From IMG/VR virus record IMGVR_UViG_3300048778_000113, positions 1 to 20,109 of that record: 20,109 nt of DNA. One strand, 5' to 3'. The translations under genes and the position numbers were made by a program. This DNA comes from a virus. The stretch's first letter is position 1; every line of letters starts with the position of its first letter. Below are positions 6,407 through 13,509 of this stretch, one piece after another. The notes beneath the pieces are model-generated. The model was given only the letters and a program-made list of their open reading frames with translations, had not been told where the DNA came from and did not search any database.

Positions 6407-7930
6407 TTACACCGCCAAATATAAAATGCCTGTTCCGGGATCTCTGTAACCGGCAGAGGCATAAAATGTTAAATCGCTCAGTTCTTTCTTTGCAATGTTG
6501 AAAATAAATCCCGCTGATTGCCCGTTGCTGTTCGTATAAAAGCCCACATAATGACCTTCCCAATAGAAAGCTGATATTGATTCGGGATTGTAAATCCGCA
6601 GCCAATCTTCGCGGGTCATTATCTCTTCCGTTAGAACGGCTCTGAATGAGGGCGATATAGCTACTACGCCTTCAGGAGACGGATAAATAACCGTGTCGCC
6701 GGCCTGAACCGTTCCGCGTTTCGACATCGAAGCAAAGCCAATATCCATATCTTCCATGACAACATTAGAAGGATCATTGCCTACGGCCAGCTTCGGCTTT
6801 CCGGACGTCAAAACAACAATAGTAGTGCCGAACGCTCCCAGGGCCACAATCGGCTTATCTACCGGCTTTTGATAAGATACAGGCCATGCATGGGGATAAT
6901 AAGGAACTGACCGGCAGAGCGTACTCCCGAAAAATCCGGCGAGAGAACCGTCTGGAAGAGCGATAAGCCCCTGAATTCCCGTAGGCGCTCCATCCCATTC
7001 CGCGCTGCCTAAAACTTCTCCAAGATCAGCGTCAAGAGTTGTGTCTGTGTAATCGGCAGCGGCTATATCTATTTCATCTAAAAACTGATATTCCGCGCCG
7101 GTCGAACTCTGATTTATCCGGTAAATGCGCTTTGTTTCTATGTTGTAATCGGAGCCCGCCGTTGTGTCCATGCCGGAAAGGATAACTTTATCGCCATCCC
7201 AAACGTCAACCAATGCAGATACGGGAGAAGGCGGACCTTCTGAGCCGTAGCCATTCACCAGGGTATAAATATATCCCCTGGTTTCCATTAACGTAGGGTC
7301 ATTAATCCCGGAGGCCGTGATTGAACCGGTGCCGCTTTGCGTGGAAACGGTCGGATTTTCAACATAAGAGCCGCCAGACGTCAATATTGTGTCCGTTATA
7401 ACGCCATTCGAGACGGTGTAGGTACCTATCGCACCAGTACCGCCGCCGCCTGCAAAAATAAGCGAGCTCGTTCCGTTACTCTCGCCGCAATTAGAATCTG
7501 TTATCGTCAGTTTCGTTACAGCCTCTTTGCTTGGGAATGGCGTGATAATAGGGGCTGACGCGGGCGGCAAAGGACTTGGATTGTAAGATTTTTGAGGAAA
7601 AGGGCCAGAACCGGATTTATAAAGAGATTGATCTGTTACTCTTAACTCTCCGTTTTCCGTGAAATACACTCGCCCATAAGTGTCATTTGCCAAAGGTGCA
7701 GTTACAACATCCGTGTCGTTACTGAATAGAAAAAATTTGCCGTCAATATTCCGATAAATAGAGGCCGGTTTAAATGTTAATTCCTGAATAAGCTGATTTT
7801 CTTCGAGGGCAGTTACGCCGCCGCGGTCAAAACGGCAATTCTTAGCGACTTGAGATTTTCCTTCCGGCAAAAGAGTGGGGTCTATTATCCGGGGCATCAA
7901 TCCGCCAAATTGTGAGACATTGATCAGCAT
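6407..7930 (-). CDS. Tail nozzle / DNA-stabilisation-type protein, lacking the usual C-terminal domain, 507 aa
   Basis: The start is ATG at 7930, overlapping the TAA of the preceding gene (TAATG), so translation is probably coupled. The N-terminus (M-L-I-N-V-S-Q-F-G-G-L-M-P-R-I, then A-x-N-C-R-F-D-R-G) and the core (Y-I-Y-T-L-V-N-x-x-G-S-E-G-P-P-S-P at 220-236, R-I-Y-R-I, P-Y-Y-P-H-A-W-P at 343-350, S-K-R-G-T-V near 403) match the podoviral tail-hub protein that closes the portal channel, similar in role to T7 gp12 or P22 gp10. Residues about 155-207 are an inserted Gly/Thr/Ser-rich repeat (GGGGTGA, then V-S-N-G-V-I, then T-S-G-G-S-Y) usually found in tail fibres. The protein stops at L-Y-L-A-V, where relatives continue for about 100 more residues; that part appears at the end of the next gene. 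Confidence 0.8.
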   Translation of the reverse strand: MLINVSQFGGLMPRIIDPTLLPEGKSQVAKNCRFDRGGVTALEENQLIQELTFKPASIYRNIDGKFFLFSNDTDVVTAPLANDTYGRVYFTENGELRVTDQSLYKSGSGPFPQKSYNPSPLPPASAPIITPFPSKEAVTKLTITDSNCGESNGTSSLIFAGGGGTGAIGTYTVSNGVITDTILTSGGSYVENPTVSTQSGTGSITASGINDPTLMETRGYIYTLVNGYGSEGPPSPVSALVDVWDGDKVILSGMDTTAGSDYNIETKRIYRINQSSTGAEYQFLDEIDIAAADYTDTTLDADLGEVLGSAEWDGAPTGIQGLIALPDGSLAGFFGSTLCRSVPYYPHAWPVSYQKPVDKPIVALGAFGTTIVVLTSGKPKLAVGNDPSNVVMEDMDIGFASMSKRGTVQAGDTVIYPSPEGVVAISPSFRAVLTEEIMTREDWLRIYNPESISAFYWEGHYVGFYTNSNGQSAGFIFNIAKKELSDLTFYASAGYRDPGTGILYLAV

Positions 7931-8667
7931 TATTTACCCTTTGCATTGTTTTGCGCGTCCACGTTAGACTTCAATCCCAAATCCTGTAAAAACGTTTGCC
8001 GATACATTATAGCTTTCTGTGAGGCTCCCTGCTGATTCGTTTCTTCAGACAAGCATTTCCATATCATGCCATTTTTAAAAGCTATCTTGTAAGAAGGATC
8101 GAGGGGAAAGTCCGTGTTATCCTCAGTAATATCGGGCGGCGGTTCGCTTAATAGAAATTTAACAAAGCCTTGATTGCTTGCCGGCTGCGGCGGGAATGAA
8201 TAAAAAACCAACGGGTTTCTGCTGTCTTTTATCCCATGGACGACAACGGGATCGGCGTCATACGTCTGCCAATCGGGGACAAGATGATCTATCGCATTTT
8301 TTTCAAGTCCGATGATAGAAAGTCCTGTCGTGGATCCTGTCGTCCCCATGTTACAGACAATATCCAGGATAGATATTGCGGCAATAAAGGTTGTCGCCAA
8401 AGTCGTTCCAAGCGCTGATAGTCTTTGCTCCGTACCGGCATTTAATTGTAATACCCTTGGTACAGGATAGGCTTCTGGCTTCAACTTGACGATTTCTAAA
8501 ATAACCGGATTGATATACATGAGCATGACGGACGGCGGCCAGGTATCGCCGGTGATATCCCTTAACTGCTGCTGCACTTCAAGCAGAATGTCGCCTATTT
8601 CTCCGCTTAACGATTGCTCCCCGCCTTCGGGAGTCCCGCCGTCGGCTGTTACTATGTCGTCTGCCAT
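7930..8667 (-). CDS. Head-tail adaptor-like protein (DUF6682-type), 245 aa
   Basis: The ATG at 8667 has AAGGTGAT about 5 bases upstream. Residues 24-60 carry the signature of a podoviral adaptor family: L-x-x-V-Q-Q-Q-L-R-D-I-T-G-D-T-W, then L-M-Y-I-N-x-x-I-L-E-I-V-K-L-K-P-E-A-Y. A strand with L-N-A-G-T-E-Q-R-L and a D-P-V-V-V-H-G-I segment follow. The C-terminal half has Y-S-F-P-P-Q-P and an E-P-P-P-D-I motif. The acidic, Gly-rich first 20 residues look disordered. Family members lie between capsid and nozzle genes, as here, and are thought to bridge portal and tail. The family name is from memory and not checked. Confidence 0.65.
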   Translation of the reverse strand: MADDIVTADGGTPEGGEQSLSGEIGDILLEVQQQLRDITGDTWPPSVMLMYINPVILEIVKLKPEAYPVPRVLQLNAGTEQRLSALGTTLATTFIAAISILDIVCNMGTTGSTTGLSIIGLEKNAIDHLVPDWQTYDADPVVVHGIKDSRNPLVFYSFPPQPASNQGFVKFLLSEPPPDITEDNTDFPLDPSYKIAFKNGMIWKCLSEETNQQGASQKAIMYRQTFLQDLGLKSNVDAQNNAKGK

Positions 8668-8675
8668 AAATCACC

Positions 8676-9626
8676 TTACATGAACGTATCTAATCCCGTT
8701 CTGCATTGAGTGGGGATCAATCTTCCCCGGCTTATCATTACAGAATCAAATTCTCTTTTAAAAAGCGCCATAAAGCCTAAATCGTCTTCAACAACAGCGG
8801 TCCCTTTGGCAATTATCCGGATAACGCCCTCTTTGAAAATTTCATCAAAACGGCCATCCCACGGAATTACCTGTGAGGGAATCGTCAAATCAACAAGCCT
8901 CTGATTGTATTTACCTGTGACGTTAATATCAACGACACACTCCGGTTTTATAATCATGGTATTGCCGATGATCTTGTACGTAGAAGGCCGGACGGTGGGA
9001 TATTGAAAAGATTCTCCCCAATAAGAGTAGTTCATCCACCATTCATCCGTATGCTCGCCCTGGCCATCGCCCAAGTAATTAGGCTGTAGAAGCCTTTTTC
9101 GTCCTTCCCAATTAGGAGGCGAATTCTCCGAAGAAACAATTACATAATAGCCTGGCAGAAGATTGAGCCCTGCCTGAGTTGTAATCGTCTGAATGCCTGT
9201 CCCGACCGTCAGAGTTGACGTTGAATTCCCGATATTTTGGGCTGGCATTCCCGGCACTCCGGCCAATGCTATAAACCAAACGGATAAAGTATCTGTCCCG
9301 CTTGACGTGGCAACATTGACAACAAGTTCTCCGGTGTCATTGTCATAACTTTGAACAGCCCCGGCCATCCATTCATCGGTTTGCTCAACGGATTTCGGAC
9401 GCTCGGCCATGCTTTCAAAGTCTGACGGCAAAGTCGCTGATCTTCCAAAGGCCGGTATATATAAATCGAGTTCCCCGCTGGCTATTAAATCCGATTTACT
9501 ACGCAAGAGGTTTTTATAAATAAGCGACTGAATGGAATTGGCCGCCTGATAAATAGTTATGCCGCTTGCTGAAGCCTGTCGGCCAAGTCGCGGCAATACC
9601 ACTTTTAATAAATCAGATACCAGCAT
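8676..9626 (-). CDS. Head-tail connector / tail protein with inserted fibre-like beta module, 316 aa
   Basis: The ATG at 9626 follows GAGGG at about 5 bases. Residues 1-85 are helical with an L-P-S-D-F turn; residues 205-316 return to a mixed fold (T-Y-K-I-I-G-N-T-M-I-I, then a helix I-F-K-E-G-V-I-R-I-I-A-K-G). This two-part layout is typical of podoviral adaptor proteins. Between them, about residues 88-170, lies a beta module common in tail fibres: V-Q-S-Y-D-N-D-T-G-E-L-V-V-N-V, then L-T-V-G-T-G-I-Q-T-I-T-T-Q-A-G-L. It seems to be an insertion in the connector. I know no exact family name for the core. The order (capsid, small head protein, this gene, DUF6682-like gene, nozzle) supports a head-tail role. 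Confidence 0.65.
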   Translation of the reverse strand: MLVSDLLKVVLPRLGRQASASGITIYQAANSIQSLIYKNLLRSKSDLIASGELDLYIPAFGRSATLPSDFESMAERPKSVEQTDEWMAGAVQSYDNDTGELVVNVATSSGTDTLSVWFIALAGVPGMPAQNIGNSTSTLTVGTGIQTITTQAGLNLLPGYYVIVSSENSPPNWEGRKRLLQPNYLGDGQGEHTDEWWMNYSYWGESFQYPTVRPSTYKIIGNTMIIKPECVVDINVTGKYNQRLVDLTIPSQVIPWDGRFDEIFKEGVIRIIAKGTAVVEDDLGFMALFKREFDSVMISRGRLIPTQCRTGLDTFM

Positions 9627-9635
9627 AAGCCCTCT

Positions 9636-10211
9636 CTATTTCTTTGCTTTTTTAGTCTCCGGGCCGGCGGTTTTGCCCACTTCATTTATCTCTTTTTCAA
9701 GCCCTTCATAACCTTCGTTAGAGGCTGAGGAAACTTCTTCTTTCAGGAAAGCGAAGAGTTCAATTTCAGTCTTCCAGGGATTCATCCCGCCTGCTTTTTC
9801 TTTCCAAACACCATCTGCGCCGGCGTACAAATACGGCTTTTTCTTTTTATTTACTGCCAAATAGCCCTGGACGCTGCCGACTTCATATTTTTCAATCGCA
9901 TATCCCTCAAAGGGGTTTGATCGTTCAATGTTCGCTTCTGACTGTGCTTTCGCAGGGTCATAAGGCCTGTATTGCCCTGTCGCCAGAAGATAATCGTAGT
10001 GTTCCTGATTTTGCACATCACATACCGACGTCGATTCTACAGGAACGCTTCTGGTTGTTACATCAACCTGTCCTGTCTTCTTGTTGTAATTCCTGAGCGT
10101 CTCAGGATTATATTTAGTTCCCGGAATAGGCCTAAATGTATAAACCGTCTTTTCCAGAACCACCGTGGTATTGCCTACCCTTCTGATCAAGCACTCCAAT
10201 TCTCCTGCCAT
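9636..10211 (-). CDS. Hypothetical head/connector-associated protein, 191 aa
   Basis: The start is ATG at 10211, with AGGAGG 8 bases upstream. The frame stays open to 10271, but that would place a strong hairpin inside the coding region and leave the good ribosome site unused. The first 30 residues form strands (L-E-C-L-I-R-R-V-G-N-T-T-V-V-L, then T-V-Y-T-F-R-P), followed near residue 75 by V-C-D-V-Q-N-Q-E-H-Y-D-Y-L-L, a pattern also seen in short proteins downstream of phage capsid genes. The C-terminus is Lys/Glu-rich with a basic end (KKAKK). The function is unknown. A head-completion or tail-joining role fits the position but is not proved. Confidence 0.65.
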   Translation of the reverse strand: MAGELECLIRRVGNTTVVLEKTVYTFRPIPGTKYNPETLRNYNKKTGQVDVTTRSVPVESTSVCDVQNQEHYDYLLATGQYRPYDPAKAQSEANIERSNPFEGYAIEKYEVGSVQGYLAVNKKKKPYLYAGADGVWKEKAGGMNPWKTEIELFAFLKEEVSSASNEGYEGLEKEINEVGKTAGPETKKAKK

Positions 10212-10241
10212 CGTGAAATCCTCCTGATTTTTAATTAAGCG

Positions 10242-10267
10242 GGATGGGCGGCCGAAGCCGCCCATCC
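10242..10267 (-). terminator. Strong UUCG hairpin between capsid and tail genes (terminator-like or mRNA-stability element)
   Basis: The two arms 10242-10252 and 10257-10267 are perfectly complementary over 11 bp, GC-rich, around a 4-base loop. Read on the minus strand the loop is TTCG closed by C-G, an extra-stable tetraloop. It starts 13 bases after the stop of the decoration gene. There is no run of T after it on the minus strand (CGCTTAATTAAAAATC), so it is not a textbook intrinsic terminator. It may partly terminate, or protect the 3' end of the capsid mRNA, and so set capsid output above tail output. Confidence 0.55.
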
Positions 10268-10279
10268 ACATGTTAAGGG

Positions 10280-10852
10280 TTAATTTGCGAAATCAATACC
10301 GACAATGAACGTCACATTACCCGCTTTGGCCGTTGCCGGAAGCGCGGGAAATTGCAGGGCGATAATCCTGTCATTCACCTTGTCAATGCCGATATACCGC
10401 GTAAACGCCAGCGAGGGACCTTTACGTCCACCAGCTGCAACGGTATTGTCAGCCGTTATAATGTTGTGGTTAGCAACAAGGGCGGGCTGAGTATCGGTAT
10501 TCTGATCCGTTGCCGGAGATTCCGCATAAATCGTATTCCCGGCAGCGTCTTTGGTCGTCGGGTTATAATTCGCCGCCTTTGCCGCCGTGGCGGGCGCCTG
10601 ATTGTAATAGGTATTTAAAATACCTACCGTGGCGGTCAGCGTGGTTGTTACGTTGGAATCAAGCTGATCGGATTCAAGCACAAAATCCGTCAGCATGTGA
10701 CCTGCAGGCAGGACCGCCAAAGCCACTAACTGCGTAGTGGTCAAGTCGGTCGTTGCCAAACTGATTGTCCTGACATCTTTACGCGCCCCCGAAATGGCAG
10801 TTTTGGGCACATTACTGTAAAGATCAGGAGCGATTTTCAAAGTTTGGGACAT
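10280..10852 (-). CDS. Probable capsid decoration/head-associated protein, 190 aa
   Basis: The start is ATG at 10852 with a strong AAGGAGG about 8 bases upstream, suggesting high expression. The protein is rich in Thr, Ala and Asn with beta character. Residues about 40-85 carry L-V-A-L-A-V-L-P-A-G-H, then F-V-L-E-S-D-Q-L-D-S-N and T-L-T-A-T-V-G, the pattern of small phage head proteins that lie just after N4 gp56-type capsid genes. The end returns to strands (R-I-I-A-L-Q-F-P-A, then V-T-F-I-V-G-I-D). A structural, surface-binding role is inferred from composition, ribosome site and position. It is followed by a strong hairpin that closes the capsid block. Confidence 0.65.
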   Translation of the reverse strand: MSQTLKIAPDLYSNVPKTAISGARKDVRTISLATTDLTTTQLVALAVLPAGHMLTDFVLESDQLDSNVTTTLTATVGILNTYYNQAPATAAKAANYNPTTKDAAGNTIYAESPATDQNTDTQPALVANHNIITADNTVAAGGRKGPSLAFTRYIGIDKVNDRIIALQFPALPATAKAGNVTFIVGIDFAN

Positions 10853-10899
10853 AATAAATTCCTCCTTTTTAATGTGTTATAGCGGAGCCCATTCCACCG

Positions 10900-12009
10900 T
10901 TAGGGTTTTACAGACGCCGTATCAATAGCCATTACGCCGAAGTCATTGCCGTTATAGGTAACTTTCTTAGCGCCCCAAATTACGTGGGTGGAAATAATGG
11001 CCTTGTTGCCGTTGTCGCGTTCCTCTTCATGCCAACCGAAGCGCAGTTCCTTGCCGGGCGAACCAAAAGCAATGACGCCCGCCTGAAGCCCCATAAACAG
11101 AGCGCGGGTTGCTGAAACGTTGGAGCCTCCGCCGTAATCGGTGAACCGGATACAGTTTTGATGACTGTGGAGCACTACGCCGTTCCATGTTCCCAAGCCG
11201 CCTTTGTAGAACTCGTTTTCGCGTCCGACTGCGGTTGCTATCGCTTTCTGGATATCCGCCCAATCGTTGGTGGTCGTATTCCGGCGAAGATTGAACTCCT
11301 GATAGGGGTCCATCACGCACAGGAAAATTTCATTGCCGTCAACGTTGCACTTCTGGATCTGCGGGATTTCCGAATAAGCAGGCCCGCCGCCGCCCATCAT
11401 CTTCGCATAAGCAACCGCTTTATCGATCGGAAGCGTGGACATGGTGTCCGTTGTCGCAAGAGAAGCCTTTGTCGTTGCCACGCCGCCGTAAACGATATGG
11501 TTGCTATCCGGCGAAGTTAAAGGGTTATTGGCAAATCCCGAATAGGTTGTCGGGAAAACAAATTCGGTGTTTGTTCCTCGCGCACCGGACAGGTACATAA
11601 AGATAATTTCATCAAACACCCTCGCCCACCAATCAACCGAACGCGCTTTTGCAATCTGGCGCAGGTCGTGAAGAGTCCGCTTGCGCGTCATTCTTCCGCC
11701 GGCATCCGCACCGCCGCGCATCTGATCGATGTAAACATTGTCCGTAAAGAAGACCAGCGCCTCTTCTTTGCCGTGCAATTCTGCATCACCTTCAATCGGC
11801 TGCATGTTTAACTGCATACTCAAATCATAGTTGATCTGTTCTCCCGCTGCCTGCTCCAAATCCGTCAACTGCCAGATCGGGCGGGTAGGGACATTCCCTT
11901 TGCCCATAAATTTACGGGTAAAGTACCCTTTTCGACCCACATCGACCGCGAGGTTACCTGAGTACCTCTTGACGGCTTTGGGGTCATTCAATCCGATAAT
12001 CGTCTGCAT
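10900..12009 (-). CDS. Major capsid protein, N4 gp56-like family, 369 aa
   Basis: The ATG at 12009 has a perfect AAGGAGGT 5-6 bases upstream, as expected for the most abundant virion protein. The sequence follows the N4 gp56/DUF4043 capsid pattern: P-T-R-P-I-W-Q-L-x-D-L near 41-51, then M-Q-P-I-E-G-D-A-E-L-H-G-K-E-E, F-F-T-D-N-V-Y-I-D-Q-M-R-G-G, M-T-R-K-R-T-L-H-D-L-R, W-W-A-R-V-F-D-E, Y-L-S-G-A-R-G, C-V-M-D-P-Y-Q, and the closing G-x-D-F-G-V-M-A-I-D-T-A. The length suits the family. It forms the icosahedral shell with the scaffold encoded two genes earlier. The fold is expected to be HK97-like from family knowledge, not visible here. No protease gene is next to it, so maturation by cleavage is not supported by the window. 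Confidence 0.9.
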   Translation of the reverse strand: MQTIIGLNDPKAVKRYSGNLAVDVGRKGYFTRKFMGKGNVPTRPIWQLTDLEQAAGEQINYDLSMQLNMQPIEGDAELHGKEEALVFFTDNVYIDQMRGGADAGGRMTRKRTLHDLRQIAKARSVDWWARVFDEIIFMYLSGARGTNTEFVFPTTYSGFANNPLTSPDSNHIVYGGVATTKASLATTDTMSTLPIDKAVAYAKMMGGGGPAYSEIPQIQKCNVDGNEIFLCVMDPYQEFNLRRNTTTNDWADIQKAIATAVGRENEFYKGGLGTWNGVVLHSHQNCIRFTDYGGGSNVSATRALFMGLQAGVIAFGSPGKELRFGWHEEERDNGNKAIISTHVIWGAKKVTYNGNDFGVMAIDTASVKP

Positions 12010-12057
12010 ATGACCTCCTTCTCTTGGTTTAGACCGTCCTGGTCGATGTTAAGGGCT

Positions 12058-12429
12058 TTATTGCCCTATTATTTGCTGTTTTACGTGGTGAACTGTAATT
12101 TCTCGTTCCACTGTGATTTTAAAGACAGCCTTCCCCCGCATCCTCTCTATGAGATAAAGAAATATGCTCCCATCGTGCCGCGCATTTCTTAAATCAAACA
12201 AAAGCTCTTCTCCAACGCTTAAGGTTTTATAAATCGCGTCCTCTTCGTAATTAAGGACCTGTTTAAAGTGCTGAATCGGTATAGAATTATGGGCGGTGAT
12301 CTTCAGCATGGCCCTGCCGCCTGCCTTGTCTGTCAAAATGACGGAAACTTCCTTTGCTTCCGGAGGGAAATCCCTCAATGGAAGTACCAATTCGTCAGAC
12401 TTGCTGATCATTTTCATTAAACAGCCCAT
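12058..12429 (-). CDS. Tandem CsrA-like two-domain protein, 123 aa (diverged)
   Basis: The ATG at 12429 overlaps the scaffold stop (TAATG), with GAGG 6 bases before it, so translation is coupled. The protein is an internal duplication with a period of 61 residues. A40, K43, I44, T45, I50, H54, K56 and Q57 recur exactly at 101, 104, 105, 106, 111, 115, 117 and 118, and E13 recurs at E74. The second half has V72-G73-E74 followed by hydrophobics, as in the CsrA V-G-E motif, then strands and a final V-H-H-V-K helix start resembling the CsrA end (V-H-R-E-E-I). E. coli CsrA is also 61 residues. Yet the RNA-contacting CsrA residues L4, R6 and R44 are not kept (K68, L70 and His). It may be a diverged RNA binder or a structural reuse of the fold. 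Confidence 0.5.
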   Translation of the reverse strand: MGCLMKMISKSDELVLPLRDFPPEAKEVSVILTDKAGGRAMLKITAHNSIPIQHFKQVLNYEEDAIYKTLSVGEELLFDLRNARHDGSIFLYLIERMRGKAVFKITVEREITVHHVKQQIIGQ

Positions 12430-13484
12430 TACACCCTCTTCTCGTATGCTTCCCTTACTTCCGGTTTTAATGAAGCGAGCGCGTTCTCGTATGCTTCGCC
12501 GGTCATCTTATCCAACTGAGCGAAAGCGTCTTCAACATTCCCGGTACCGGCTGCCGGCAATCCGGATAACGTCTTCACGTCATCCTTTTTTAATTCATCT
12601 TTGGCAGACGGCTTTACTTCCTTCTTTTCAACGGGCTTAACGTCCTTTTTAACTTCTTTCTTCGGGGCCAGTCCGTAAGCCTCTTTAACTCCGGATATCG
12701 CTTTGTCTGCCTTTATTAGAACCTGCATACCTGACAGGTGGGCGTTCTTCGGATCGCTCGATATCTGCCGAACCATGGCCTTTAACGTGCTGAAAACGAC
12801 CTCTTTATTAGTAACGATATCGGCAGCCTCGTCTTTTTTAACCAGGAATTCAGGATGTGCAGCCAGAAAAAACTCTTGTTCCTTTCCCCAAATAATCGCC
12901 TCACGTTTCTTTTCCCTGGCAGCTGCAACACTCGAAGAGTTGGCTAACATAATTTGACGGTTAAGGGCGTCGCGTTCATCATCGTATTGCTCGCGTGTAA
13001 TATCTCCGTCATCGAACTTTTGAGTTAACTCCGCTTTTTTGGTTTTTAGAGCCTCCGGGATAACCTCTTCAACTTCAACCTTCAAGTCATCTTCGCTCAC
13101 GACGGGCCGATAAGAAAGAAGGTCAACATCACTCACTAATTGAGCGCTTTCGGCCGGTTTTTCTTCGGTCGGCTTTTCCTCGACCGGCTGCTCGTCAACC
13201 TTTTTTTCCGGTTCCTCAACGGGTTTTTCATCCACCGTTTTTTCTTCTTCACCGTCTTTAGCGATTTCTTCTAAAGCGGCCAGTTCTTCCGGTGTCGGCA
13301 CATGATCATCTTCCGGCGCGTCGGTCGGGTTTTTAATGCTGTCAACAATTCCTTCCTGCTCTGAGCGCGATAAATCTTGCCATTCCTCGGAGCTGTAGCC
13401 TTCAGGGATTGGGATAGCGCTCTCTGCCGCGGGAATTTCTATTTTATCTATCTCAACTTTTTTCTCGACTTCCTGTCCTTCCAT
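12429..13484 (-). CDS. Scaffolding protein (acidic, head assembly), 351 aa
   Basis: The ATG at 13484 follows AAGGAGGT by 9 bases. The protein lies between portal and capsid genes. Residues 60-115 are low-complexity Glu/Pro/Lys/Val repeats (variants of V-E-E-K-P), strongly acidic and surely disordered. Residues 140-250 are charged helices, with a K-Q-E-F-F-L-A-A-H-P-E-F region. Residues 275-305 form a Lys/Val linker. The last 45 residues (L-S-G-L-P-A-A-G-T-G, then E-D-A-F-A-Q-L-D-K-M-T-G-E-A, then L-K-P-E-V-R-E-A-Y) match the closing motif of scaffold-like proteins beside N4 gp56-type capsids. It should guide shell assembly and then leave. The 13 bases AAGGAGGTCATAT before it are the same as before the capsid gene. 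Confidence 0.75.
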   Translation of the reverse strand: MEGQEVEKKVEIDKIEIPAAESAIPIPEGYSSEEWQDLSRSEQEGIVDSIKNPTDAPEDDHVPTPEELAALEEIAKDGEEEKTVDEKPVEEPEKKVDEQPVEEKPTEEKPAESAQLVSDVDLLSYRPVVSEDDLKVEVEEVIPEALKTKKAELTQKFDDGDITREQYDDERDALNRQIMLANSSSVAAAREKKREAIIWGKEQEFFLAAHPEFLVKKDEAADIVTNKEVVFSTLKAMVRQISSDPKNAHLSGMQVLIKADKAISGVKEAYGLAPKKEVKKDVKPVEKKEVKPSAKDELKKDDVKTLSGLPAAGTGNVEDAFAQLDKMTGEAYENALASLKPEVREAYEKRV

Positions 13485-13509
13485 CGTAATATGACCTCCT
13501 TGAAAAATA

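Noticed and set aside
6407-7930. Genome-wide stop codon reassignment explaining the in-frame TAA
   Set aside because: TAA, TAG and TGA all end other genes here at sensible overlap points, so reassignment is not supported; local readthrough remains possible.
9636-10271. Upstream start at 10271 for the 191-aa head protein
   Set aside because: It would put the 11-bp hairpin in the coding sequence and ignore the AGGAGG placed 8 bases before ATG 10211.
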